From positions 1 through 38,732 of the forward strand of contig DATEMY010000534.1 of the NCBI GenBank assembly GCA_035275345.1: DNA of 38,732 bases, given 5' to 3'. Positions 1 through 7,786 of this stretch are shown here, in pieces. The translations under genes were made by a program, and so were the position numbers. The DNA comes from JAJVID01 sp035275345 (GTDB taxonomy: Bacteria; Acidobacteriota; Blastocatellia; RBC074). Positions within the stretch are counted from its first letter, which is position 1; every line of letters starts with the position of its first letter. The notes under the pieces were generated by a model that was not told the DNA's origin, did not search any database, and saw only the letters and a program-made list of their open reading frames with translations.

Positions 1-99
1 CGCGGGCGAAACGTGCGCATTACAAGCGCACCGCAGCGCAGCAGAAAAAACTACAACTGTAGTACTAATTTCCGATCCCAGTCTAAATACGACTTAACA
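1..99. other. window edge before the symporter gene
   Basis: No complete gene is visible. The symporter frame is open to the edge and has a GTG at 13, but its first 29 codons do not resemble the family. Another plus-strand frame is open from base 2 and stops with TAA at 95-97, two bases before the preferred ATG at 100. It could be the last 31 codons of an upstream gene, but I do not recognise the peptide. Confidence 0.3.
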
Positions 100-1635
100 A
101 TGCGAGCACTTGACCTGATTATCCTCTTCGGCTACCTCGTCGGCACGGTTCTTTTCGGTTCCTGGTTTTCACGGCGTCAGCGGCGCGGGATGAAGGATTA
201 TTTCGTCTCGGGGAAGCGTATGCCCTGGTGGGCGATTATGGCTTCAGTCGTTTCGACTGAAACCAGCAGTCTCACCTTCGTGAGCGTGCCGGGGGTGGCA
301 TTCGCCGGCAATTTCACGTTTCTCCAACTGGTCGTCGGTTATCTGTTCGGGCGGCTGGCTGTGACGCTGATCTTCGTGCCGCTTTATTTTCGCGGCGAAT
401 TGCTGACCGTCTACCAGCTTCTGGGGCAGAGATTCGGAGACAGCGTGCGGAGACTGGCTTCGACGCTGTTTTTGATCACACGCAGTGTGGCGGATGGATT
501 CAGGCTCTATTTGACGGGGCTGGTGCTGGCCGCCGTGATTTTGGCTTTGCCGGGCAGCGAAGCCGCCGCCCGTTCCTGGGCGCCCGCGCTCGACCCTACG
601 CTGACCATAATTCTGATTTCGGTGCTGGTGATGGGCATTGCCACGATCATATTTTCGTATTTCGGTGGAATTGACGCGGTAATCTGGACTGACGTGACGC
701 AGCTCGGAATCTACCTGATCGGGGCTTTCGTGGCGGCGTTCATTTTGCTCGGCAGCATTCCCGGCGGATGGAGCGAGGTCATCGGCTCGGGCGGCGCGGC
801 GGGCAAATTCACCTTCCTGGATTTCACACTGGACATTAGCAAAAGCAACACGTTCTGGGCGGGTTTGATCGGAGGCGCGTTCCTGACCACTGCGACGCAC
901 GGGACCGATCAATTGATGGTACAGCGCTACCTGTGCGGCGATTCGCCGAAAGAGGCGCGCAAGGCTTTACTCGTCAGCGGCGTCGTGGTGCTGGCTCAAT
1001 TCGCGCTTTTCCTGTTCATCGGCGCGATGCTTTACGTCTTTTACACCGGCTATGCGCCGGGCGAAACCGCGGCTTTCCTGGTTGACGGCAAGGTGCGAGC
1101 GGACCGCGTCTTCCCACATTTCATCGTCAATCATCTTCCGACCGGCGTCGTCGGCCTGGTCATCGCCGCCATCGCAGCCGCGGCTTTCACTTCGTCGCTC
1201 AATTCGCAGGCCGCTACGACCATGGCCGATTTCTATGTGCCGATGACGGGAGGGAAGAGAACTGAAGCGCATTATCTGAAAGCGTCGAAATTGCTGACCG
1301 CGGTGTGGGGATGCGTTCAGATCGTGACCGGAATGTTCGCGGCCTTTTACCTGACGCGCAGCATGGTTGATCAGGTGCTCGACATTCAGTCGTTTACCAA
1401 CGGCGTAATCCTCGGAATCTTCTTTCTGGGGACTTTTACGAAGCGGGTGCAATCGGCGCCCGCGATCGTCGGCATCGCCGTGGGCGCGGCGATCATGCTG
1501 ATCGTTAAATTCAGCACGCAGATTTCGTGGCAATGGTACGTCTTGATCGGATCGGTGACGACGTTTACGGTTGGCTGGCTGGCGAGTTACGTGATCGGCG
1601 GGAGCCCGGTTGAAGTCAAGGCGGAGTCGGCTTAG
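100..1635 (+). CDS. sodium:solute symporter (SSS family)
   Basis: A polytopic inner-membrane protein of about 511 residues that would use the sodium gradient to import a small organic solute. The start at ATG 100 places the first membrane segment (RALDLIILFGYLVGTVLFG) at the N terminus; a GTG at 13 in the same frame would add 29 non-hydrophobic residues and is less likely. Family features include the early DYFVSGKRMPWWAI segment, the SVVSTETSS stretch in TM2, and the GGIDAVIWTDVTQLGIYL segment typical of SSS carriers. About 13 hydrophobic segments are visible. The next gene, 110 bp downstream on the same strand, is a secreted NagZ-like hydrolase. SSS carriers adjacent to NagZ-type genes often belong to amino-sugar or muropeptide salvage loci, so an amino sugar or anhydromuropeptide is the likely substrate (inference). 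Sequence alone does not fix the substrate. Confidence 0.9.
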   Translation: MRALDLIILFGYLVGTVLFGSWFSRRQRRGMKDYFVSGKRMPWWAIMASVVSTETSSLTFVSVPGVAFAGNFTFLQLVVGYLFGRLAVTLIFVPLYFRGELLTVYQLLGQRFGDSVRRLASTLFLITRSVADGFRLYLTGLVLAAVILALPGSEAAARSWAPALDPTLTIILISVLVMGIATIIFSYFGGIDAVIWTDVTQLGIYLIGAFVAAFILLGSIPGGWSEVIGSGGAAGKFTFLDFTLDISKSNTFWAGLIGGAFLTTATHGTDQLMVQRYLCGDSPKEARKALLVSGVVVLAQFALFLFIGAMLYVFYTGYAPGETAAFLVDGKVRADRVFPHFIVNHLPTGVVGLVIAAIAAAAFTSSLNSQAATTMADFYVPMTGGKRTEAHYLKASKLLTAVWGCVQIVTGMFAAFYLTRSMVDQVLDIQSFTNGVILGIFFLGTFTKRVQSAPAIVGIAVGAAIMLIVKFSTQISWQWYVLIGSVTTFTVGWLASYVIGGSPVEVKAESA

Positions 1636-1745
1636 GAGGTATTCAAAATCAATTTGATCACTTTGCGCCATGGAGTTTGAGATGTTAGAGACTGTTTCAC
1701 CGTCTGACAAGGGCCGTTTCCGTTTCGGCGCCAACTCGAAATCGT

Positions 1746-3605
1746 ATGAAGAGTGTCTTTATCAAACTGAACGCCGTTGTCTTTCTGCTAGCGTTCGCGA
1801 TTCTATTCGCGCCCTACGCCTCGACACAAAACGGAAGTCATCTTCCCTTTAACCGCAAGCTCAGTGATAAAGACGAAGACTGGGTCCGCAAAACCCTCGC
1901 CTCGCTCACGCTCGATGAAAAGATCGGACAGTTGATCATCGCCGACGCCAACCTCGCTTTCTGGAACCGCGAGAGCGAAGAATACAAGAAGCTGCGACAT
2001 CACATCGTGGACAACAAAGTGGGCGGCGTGATCCTCTACCGCAGTCAGGTTTGGCCGACGGCGGTGATCACGAATCGCTGGCAGGAGATGGCGAAATTGC
2101 CGTTGCTGATCGCGGCGGACCTGGAGATGGGGCCGGGAATGCGTCTGGATGACACGCCCTGGTGGGCGCCGAACATGGCCGTGGCGGCCACGGGCGATCC
2201 GAAGTGGGCGCGGTCGCAGGGCGAAGCGACTGCGCTGCAGGCTCGCGCCGCCGGCATCAACTGGCTCTTCGCGCCGGTGGCCGATGTCAACAACAATCCC
2301 GAAAATCCGGTCATTAACACGCGCTCTTACAGCTCGGACCCCGCGACGGTCGCCGATTTCACCAGAGCGTTTATCGAAGGCGCGCAAGCGGCGGGCGCAA
2401 TCGCCTGCGCCAAGCACTTTCCCGGCCACGGCGACACCGCGACCGATTCGCACATCGGGTTGCCGGTGGTGAACGTGAGCAGAGAGCGGCTGTGGAAACT
2501 TGAGCTCGTTCCGTTCCGCGCGGCGATCGAGGCCGGCGCCGGATCGATCATGTCGGCGCACATCGCGCTGCCCCAGATCGAGACAGATCTGGCCGCGACG
2601 GTCCGGGCGCTCAGCGAACGCGAGGCCGCGAGGGCGGAGTTTCTGTCGCTGACGGAGGAACAGTCGGCGCGCGTAACTCTGCCCGCCACGCTATCGCCGA
2701 AAATCATGACCGGCTTGTTGCGCGATGAATTGAAGTTCGGCGGCCTGATCGTCACCGATGCGATGTCAATGGCGGGGATCGCCGCGCGTTACGCCCCGGC
2801 CGAGGCCGCTGTCAAAGCGATCAAAGCCGGCGCCGATATGATCGAAAAATCTCCTGACATCGACGCCGCCGTCGCCGGAATCAAAGAGGCCGTGGCGAAG
2901 GGCGAAATCACCGAGGCCAGAATCAACGCCTCGGTCGAAAGAACGCTGCGCGCAAAGGCAGCGCTGGGTTTGCGCGTCAAGCGCGTGGTCGATCTCGGCG
3001 CCGTTGACCGCGTGGTTTCAAATCCGAGATTCAACGAGATTGCGCAGCAAATCGCCGACCGCTCGATTACCCTGGTTCGGGATGAACGGAAGATTCTGCC
3101 GGTTGATCCGAAAGGGCGATTGCTGAACATCACCTTCACCGACGAGGAGGATCGCGCGATCATGAATGTTTTCGTTGACGAACTTCGCGCGCGCGCGGCG
3201 CAATCTGAAAGCCTTCTGCTCGATCATCGGGCTACTGAATCAGACATCGACAGCCTTCTCACGCGATTGGGCGACGGCAAATTCGACACGGTAATCTTCT
3301 CGATCGCCGTTCGCGCTCGCAGCGGCAAGGGAAGCGTCGCATTGCCCCCAATCGGCAAACGACTCTCCGACGAGTTGATCAAACGCAAACTGCCGATGGT
3401 CGTCATCTCCTTCGGTAATCCATATTTGCTCCTGGCGATGCCCGAGTCGCCGTCCTACCTGCTCGCATACAGCCCCTTTCCGGTCAGCCAGCGCGCGGCG
3501 GCCAAAGCTCTCTTTGGAGCGATTGAGATAAACGGGAAATTGCCCGCGCCTTTGCCGGGATTTTATTCGCGAGGCTACGGGCTAAGACTCGAAAAGATAA
3601 AATGA
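1746..3605 (+). CDS. nagZ: secreted glycoside hydrolase family 3, NagZ-like beta-N-acetylhexosaminidase
   Basis: This 619-residue enzyme should remove beta-linked N-acetylglucosamine, most likely from peptidoglycan fragments. Residues 1-27 form a Sec signal peptide (hydrophobic LNAVVFLLAFAILFAPYAS), so it acts outside the cytoplasm, unlike the cytoplasmic E. coli NagZ. The GH3 barrel follows: the diagnostic KHFPGHGDTATDSH segment begins at Lys223 and ends at the acid/base-type His236, and the nucleophile is expected at Asp338 (IVTDAMSM). About 200 further residues after the barrel (from about 420) form a GH3 C-terminal-type domain that short NagZ enzymes lack. An insertion near residues 280-320 separates barrel strands. 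The gene probably works with the upstream SSS symporter in wall-sugar salvage. A degraded piece of a related gene lies at 4250-4339. The family is certain; substrate specificity is inferred from the KHFPGHG and DSH motifs. Confidence 0.88.
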   Translation: MKSVFIKLNAVVFLLAFAILFAPYASTQNGSHLPFNRKLSDKDEDWVRKTLASLTLDEKIGQLIIADANLAFWNRESEEYKKLRHHIVDNKVGGVILYRSQVWPTAVITNRWQEMAKLPLLIAADLEMGPGMRLDDTPWWAPNMAVAATGDPKWARSQGEATALQARAAGINWLFAPVADVNNNPENPVINTRSYSSDPATVADFTRAFIEGAQAAGAIACAKHFPGHGDTATDSHIGLPVVNVSRERLWKLELVPFRAAIEAGAGSIMSAHIALPQIETDLAATVRALSEREAARAEFLSLTEEQSARVTLPATLSPKIMTGLLRDELKFGGLIVTDAMSMAGIAARYAPAEAAVKAIKAGADMIEKSPDIDAAVAGIKEAVAKGEITEARINASVERTLRAKAALGLRVKRVVDLGAVDRVVSNPRFNEIAQQIADRSITLVRDERKILPVDPKGRLLNITFTDEEDRAIMNVFVDELRARAAQSESLLLDHRATESDIDSLLTRLGDGKFDTVIFSIAVRARSGKGSVALPPIGKRLSDELIKRKLPMVVISFGNPYLLLAMPESPSYLLAYSPFPVSQRAAAKALFGAIEINGKLPAPLPGFYSRGYGLRLEKIK

Positions 3606-4016
3606 TCGATCGGTAATATATGGGTTGACATATTAAATATGATCAGAATAATTGCGCTGGCACTGGCGTTGAGTGGCTTGTCACAAGGTAAGTCTTCAAC
3701 AGGAATTGGATAGTAAGATCACTTCACTAGATCTCGAAATGGCGGCCCTGTCGCTGCTAGATTGGCCGCTGTTTTATCGCTCCCGCAATATTCACAACGC
3801 CGGATAAACGTGTCGCGCCGCGCTGCCGGTGGAACACGCCCCCGACTGATAGCAATACAACACAAAAATTCTCCCACCGGTTAGAAAAGGGAAAATCGCG
3901 TTCTTTTCCAGCCGGGGAGCATCTTTCTCGACACGCGAAACTAGCCGAAGACCGCTCTCGCAAGCTTGCGGTCTGACTATAGTCCATACGACATTTTGGG
4001 AGGAGACCAAAGAACA
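3606..4016. other. intergenic region with possible gene remnant and promoter elements
   Basis: This gap precedes the pilin gene. A possible sigma70 promoter is TTGACA (3625-3630), 16 bp, AATAAT (3647-3652). It overlaps a 24-codon open frame (3639-3713) encoding MIRIIALALALSGLSQG and then a stop, which looks like the signal-peptide end of a truncated secreted-protein gene. Close to the pilin, GACCGC (3950-3955) pairs with GCGGTC (3968-3973), and the 12-base palindrome CGCAAGCTTGCG (3959-3970) overlaps it, giving two competing hairpins. TATAGT at 3978-3983 is a plausible -10 box for the pilin. Confidence 0.4.
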
Positions 4017-4190
4017 ATGAGTTTCATAAAAAACAATGACCGCCGCCAGGATGAAACCGGTCTGGAAGTATCCGAGTACGCTCTGGCTGCGGCTATGGTG
4101 GCGCTGGTCATCATCATCGCCTTCACTAACGTCGGAGTCGCTATCGCCAACAAAATCTCCGAGTTGAAGAGCAGCATCGCCAGTGAATAA
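4017..4190 (+). CDS. flp: Flp/Fap-type pilin subunit
   Basis: A 57-residue prepilin of the Flp (type IVb) class, the major subunit of tight-adherence pili. The ATG at 4017 is chosen because GGGAGGAG lies 9-16 bases upstream; an in-frame start at 3966 would add 17 unrelated residues. After a charged leader ending in DETG comes LEVSEYALAAAM, an exact match to the Flp processing rule G/XXXXEY: cleavage after Gly, Glu at +5, Tyr at +6. The hydrophobic helix ALAAAMVALVIIIAF follows and the C terminus is short, as usual in this family. No Tad secretion ATPase, prepilin peptidase or secretin is present in the window, so assembly genes must be elsewhere or the pilin is an orphan copy. Confidence 0.88.
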   Translation: MSFIKNNDRRQDETGLEVSEYALAAAMVALVIIIAFTNVGVAIANKISELKSSIASE

Positions 4191-4249
4191 ACTTCTCTTC
4201 CCCCTATTCTAAGCTTCTCCGCAAGCCTCTTTATTCCCCCTCAATCGGC

Positions 4250-4339
4250 GTTTTTGACCTCGACAAAGTTGACCGCCTGGGTTCAAATCCGAGGCTCAAA
4301 GGAATCGCGCGGCAAACCGCCAATCATTCTACCCTAGAC
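4250..4339 (+). pseudogene. relic of a GH3/NagZ-like gene
   Basis: Translating from 4250 gives VFDLDKVDRLGSNPRLKGIA and continues RQTANHSTLD. This aligns without gaps through most of its length with the hydrolase at 1746-3605 (VVDLGAVDRVVSNPRFNEIA, then QQIADRS), where it encodes the segment after the catalytic barrel. The DNA is also clearly related to about 2980-3070. Nothing before or after it resembles the rest of a GH3 gene, so only about 30 codons of a paralogue survive. It is flanked by the pilin and methyltransferase genes. A partial duplication of the neighbouring gene is possible, but divergence suggests an old relic. Confidence 0.6.
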
Positions 4340-4367
4340 CGACACCCGCTTGACTGGAGGGGTTCAG

Positions 4368-5120
4368 ATGAATTTGGAGCAGGAGCAGGTTCAGAGGCTC
4401 CATTACGATCGGATCGTCCATGAGTATGAAGCTCATTACGATGATCTATGCAGCCAACGTTACCGCGACATGTTCTTTCACCGGCCGATGTTCGAAGGAA
4501 TGAACCTTTCCGGCATGAAAGTGATCGAGGCGATGTGTGGAAGTGGACAGACGACGCAGTATCTCACATCGCAGGGGGCTCGGGTTACCGGGCTGGATAT
4601 TTCGGAAGAAGCGATCAGGTCATTCAGGGAACGATGGCCTGATCTCCGGGCGATCTGCGCTTCGATACTGGATTCCGGTCTGGACAGCGACGCTTTCGAC
4701 GCCGTCGCGATTGTCGGCGGATTGCACCATCTGCACCCTTACATCAACGCCGCGATCAATGAAATCCATCGGATCCTCAGGCCGGGTGGGTACCTGTGTT
4801 TCGTCGAACCGCATAAAGGCTCATTTCCCGATTTGATCCGCCGCCAGTGGTACAAGCGCGACCCCCTCTTTGCCGACAATGAGGAGGCCATTGATCTGAT
4901 GGCGATGAAACGAGAGTTCGCCTCGCGGTTTATCTTCAACCGGGAGCGATACTCCGGCAACGCCGCCTACTTGCTGGTTCTGAATTCGATGGTCTTCCGT
5001 ATACCACTGAATCTGAAACCATTCTACACCCCTCCGCTCCTGCGTCTCGAGTCGCTGATCGGCCCACTTCAAGGCGAAATACTCTCGTGCTTTGTGGTTT
5101 GCCAATGGCGGAAATCGTAG
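4368..5120 (+). CDS. class I SAM-dependent methyltransferase
   Basis: A cytoplasmic enzyme of about 250 residues that would transfer a methyl group from S-adenosylmethionine. ATG 4368 is preferred because GGAGG lies 7 bases upstream; a TTG at 4350 in the same frame is less likely. Motif I is VIEAMCGSGQTTQYL (about residues 52-66), the acidic residue binding the SAM ribose lies in GLDIS (about residue 76), and the post-I motif region includes FDAVAIVGGLHHLHP. LRPGGYLCFVEP is the usual motif after strand 5. The C-terminal 90 residues carry the acceptor-specific part and are not recognisable. It converges with an epimerase 12 bp away, so a role in glycan or lipid modification is possible but unproven. 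Confidence 0.85.
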   Translation: MNLEQEQVQRLHYDRIVHEYEAHYDDLCSQRYRDMFFHRPMFEGMNLSGMKVIEAMCGSGQTTQYLTSQGARVTGLDISEEAIRSFRERWPDLRAICASILDSGLDSDAFDAVAIVGGLHHLHPYINAAINEIHRILRPGGYLCFVEPHKGSFPDLIRRQWYKRDPLFADNEEAIDLMAMKREFASRFIFNRERYSGNAAYLLVLNSMVFRIPLNLKPFYTPPLLRLESLIGPLQGEILSCFVVCQWRKS

Positions 5121-5132
5121 GGGCGGGCGCGC

Positions 5133-6104
5133 TCAGTTCTTCGATCCGCGTTTAAACCAATCCGCAAACTTATTTATCCCGACTTCAATCGGGGTCGTCG
5201 GCCGGTAGCCGAGCAAGGTCCTCGCCTTGGTGATGTCGGCGTGCGTGCGAGGCAGGTCGCCGGGCTGTGGCGGGCGCGGTTCGATGATCGCCTTCTGCCC
5301 GAGGGCTTCCTCAAGTAACCCGATCATCCGATTGACTGTGATGGTCTGCGACTCGCCGAGGTTGATGATCTCGAAGGGCGTCGCCTCGTATCCGAGCGCC
5401 GCCAACAAGCCTTGCAGGATGTCGTCAATGTATGTGAAATCGCGTTCGGCCTGGCCGTCGCCGTAAACCGGCACCGGAAGTTGGCTGGCGATCAGCCGCG
5501 CGAATTTGTGAATCGCCAGGTCGGGGCGCTGACGCGCGCCGTAAACCGTGAAGAAACGCAGACAGACGACTTGTAATCCGTAAAGATGGCTGTAAGTATG
5601 AGCCAGCATTTCGCCGGAAGCCTTGGTCACCGCGTAAGGCGAGATCGGGGCGAGCGGCGCGTCTTCTCGGAAGGGCGGGATCGCTTCTGGTCCGTAGACC
5701 GAACTGGAAGAGCCGAAGATGAATTTCTTGACGCCGTTGCGTTCGGCCAGATCAAGCAGATTCAATGTGCCGTTAATGTTGACTTCTGAGTAAGTTCGCG
5801 GATCACTGACCGAGGGACGGACGCCGGCCTTCGCGGCGAGATGGATGATCGCGTCGAAGTGTTGATCTGAGAAGATCTGTTTCAACGCGGAGTAATCGCG
5901 GATATCCGCCTCGATCAGGCGGTATGCCTGGTTCTTGATTTGACTGGCGATATTAGCGCGCTTGGTGTTCGGATCATAAAACTCATCAAAATTATCTATA
6001 ACGACGACTCTGGCCGGGTTTTGAGCCAATAATCGATCAACCAGATGACTGCCGATAAACCCTGCCCCGCCCGTAACTAAAAACCGCATTCTCGTTGCAT
6101 TCAT
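5133..6104 (-). CDS. NAD-dependent nucleotide-sugar epimerase (SDR family, UDP-glucuronate 4-epimerase-like)
   Basis: An extended short-chain dehydrogenase of 323 residues. The NAD-binding motif TGGAGFIG is at residues 11-18 and the catalytic YxxxK at Tyr157 and Lys161 (SPYAVTK), with the catalytic Ser/Thr region GSSSSVYG around 131-138. The segment VVIDNFDEFYDPNTKRANI after the second strand resembles UDP-glucuronate 4-epimerases and GDP-mannose 4,6-dehydratase relatives more than GalE. It would supply an epimerised sugar nucleotide for capsule, lipopolysaccharide or glycan synthesis. A second in-frame ATG (6087-6089, giving MRFLVTGG) is an equally plausible start. The gene converges with the methyltransferase and diverges from the sigma factor operon. 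Confidence 0.88.
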   Translation of the reverse strand: MNATRMRFLVTGGAGFIGSHLVDRLLAQNPARVVVIDNFDEFYDPNTKRANIASQIKNQAYRLIEADIRDYSALKQIFSDQHFDAIIHLAAKAGVRPSVSDPRTYSEVNINGTLNLLDLAERNGVKKFIFGSSSSVYGPEAIPPFREDAPLAPISPYAVTKASGEMLAHTYSHLYGLQVVCLRFFTVYGARQRPDLAIHKFARLIASQLPVPVYGDGQAERDFTYIDDILQGLLAALGYEATPFEIINLGESQTITVNRMIGLLEEALGQKAIIEPRPPQPGDLPRTHADITKARTLLGYRPTTPIEVGINKFADWFKRGSKN

Positions 6105-6362
6105 AACAGCACTTATAACACACTCTCAAACCCAATGCGCTTCCATTAGGCGGTAGGGAAAAATTTGAAACCTTCGTCGCGAAATCCACACTTACTGGAC
6201 GGAATCGAAAACACCGTGAAAACGGTAAAGACTGTCCGCTGACTGGAACAGATGAATAACCGATGATTAGCCCTGAAACGGCCGATGAATGATTCGATAG
6301 CCGCGGTAAAAAATGAAAAAACCAGTGAAGAAGCCCACGGAAAGGCCCACGGAGAAGTAAGG

Positions 6363-6938
6363 ATGGCGTTCGCGGAAATATCTCCGGGAGTGGTGGTTCG
6401 GGCAAAATGCGGCGACGAAGAGGCTTTCCACCTGATCTTCAACCGCTATGGACGGCCCGTGCTCAGCTTCATTTATAACCTGGTTCATAATCGAGAGCTG
6501 GCCGAAGAGCTTACCCAGGAGACCTTCGTCCGCGCTCATCGCAATCTGGGCGGATTGAAAGACGAATTGCGGCTCTCGACCTGGCTCTTCGGGATCGCCC
6601 GCAACGTCGTGCGCGAATCGGCGAGGCAGGCGCGAAAAGACAATATGAAAGTCGGATTGGATGAACCTGAAAGTTTGCGGCTGGAATCGAACGATATCCT
6701 CCCCGAAGGCGTCATACTCGACCGGGAATTGACCGAGACGATCCGGAAAGCGCTCGGGGCGCTCGACGATGACAAGCGGATCGTATTCAGTCTGAAGGTT
6801 TTTCACGAAAAAAGCTATGAAGAGATCAGCGCGATCACGGGCCACTCGGTCGGCAAACTGAAAACGGATCTGCACCGCGCCAGGCTGGAGATGCGAAAAC
6901 GTCTTGCGCCGTATCTTTCGATGGGAACAGCATTATGA
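6363..6938 (+). CDS. ECF-type RNA polymerase sigma factor
   Basis: A sigma70-family protein of about 191 residues with only regions 2 and 4, hence an extracytoplasmic-function sigma factor. Region 2 includes the polymerase-contacting segment AEELTQETFVRAHRNL and LSTWLFGIARNVVRE; region 4 includes LDDDKRIVFSLKVFHEKSYEEISAITGHSVGKLKTDLHRAR, an HTH recognising the -35 element. ATG 6363 is chosen because GGAG lies 8 bases upstream and the protein then has typical ECF length. The frame extends upstream to ATG 6285, which lacks a ribosome-binding site and would add 26 polar residues. The stop overlaps the start of the anti-sigma gene (ATGA, 6935-6938), so the two are probably translationally coupled. 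Confidence 0.9.
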   Translation: MAFAEISPGVVVRAKCGDEEAFHLIFNRYGRPVLSFIYNLVHNRELAEELTQETFVRAHRNLGGLKDELRLSTWLFGIARNVVRESARQARKDNMKVGLDEPESLRLESNDILPEGVILDRELTETIRKALGALDDDKRIVFSLKVFHEKSYEEISAITGHSVGKLKTDLHRARLEMRKRLAPYLSMGTAL

Positions 6939-7786
6939 ATTGTGAGAGTTGCAAAAAGGAGATTGAAGATTTTCTCTACGGCGAACTCGGCGAAGCGCGC
7001 GCCGCCAATGTCCGCGCCCATCTCGCGAATTGCGCCGTCTGCGCCGCCTTTCGCGACGAGATCGAACGCGAGAATGAAATCTTCGCGCGGTTTTACGAAC
7101 AGACCTCGATCGAACCGGCCGGCGAAATGTGGGAGGCGATCCGCGCCCGGATCAACACTGAGCCGCAGCCGGTCCTTGAGAGAAAATCGCCCTGGCTGGA
7201 AAAATTGCGCGCGGGAGCGTTCGCGCGCCTGCTCGCGCCGGCGACGCTGCGGCAGGCGGCTTTCGCCGCGCTGCTCATCGTCTTGTCGGTGGCCGCAACC
7301 ACGATCTACCTGAAACGCGGCGACAAAGACGCGGATAGCCTGACCGGCATACGCGATAGGGTTACGCCGGCTCCGGGGCCGGTCTCAATTCCGACGCCAG
7401 TCCCTTCGCCTCCGTCCGACGTCGCAGGCGTTGGGAAACCAAGCAAGGGCGCCACTGCGCCGAAAAGCGTTCGTCCGCTTATCACTAAAGCGCCGCCGCC
7501 GCGCCAATTGACCGATCAGGAACTGATGAACCGGCAGATCGCGCGCGCCGAACGTGAATATCAGAAAGCGATCAGGATGGTGGATCAGGCGATCGCCAAA
7601 CAGCGCGACCGCCTCGACCCGGAGTTGATCAAACAATATGAGTCAAGTCTGGCGTTGATCGATGACTCGATTGCCGAAAGCCGCCGCGCGCTGCGCCAGC
7701 GGCCTGACGATCCGATCGCCGGACAGTTCCTGCTCGCGGCTTACGCGAAGAAGCTCGATCTGATGCAGGACATCGCGATGAAGTGA
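6935..7786 (+). CDS. zinc-type transmembrane anti-sigma factor
   Basis: This 283-residue protein should hold the preceding ECF sigma factor inactive at the membrane. The N terminus has a zinc anti-sigma (zf-HC2/ZAS) motif: Cys3, Cys6, then His29-x3-Cys33-x2-Cys36. A single membrane helix lies at about residues 108-126 (AAFAALLIVLSVAATTIYL), followed by a Pro/Ala-rich stretch (about 140-185) and a charged helical region (about 190-280, probably coiled coil) in the periplasm. It overlaps the sigma gene by four bases, and its TGA overlaps the GTG start of the next gene. This arrangement suggests envelope-signal release of the sigma factor, perhaps by proteolysis; the signal is unknown. Confidence 0.85.
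   Translation: MNCESCKKEIEDFLYGELGEARAANVRAHLANCAVCAAFRDEIERENEIFARFYEQTSIEPAGEMWEAIRARINTEPQPVLERKSPWLEKLRAGAFARLLAPATLRQAAFAALLIVLSVAATTIYLKRGDKDADSLTGIRDRVTPAPGPVSIPTPVPSPPSDVAGVGKPSKGATAPKSVRPLITKAPPPRQLTDQELMNRQIARAEREYQKAIRMVDQAIAKQRDRLDPELIKQYESSLALIDDSIAESRRALRQRPDDPIAGQFLLAAYAKKLDLMQDIAMK

Noticed and set aside
967..1734. 255-codon antisense frame under the symporter gene
   Set aside because: Arginine/aspartate/histidine-rich composition typical of a shadow frame in GC-rich DNA; the plus-strand symporter is clear.
4275..4300. GGTTCAAATCC looks like the T arm of a tRNA
   Set aside because: No acceptor, D or anticodon stems surround it, the T stem has a mismatch, and the same sequence type occurs within the GH3 coding region (about 3013-3027) to which this segment is homologous.
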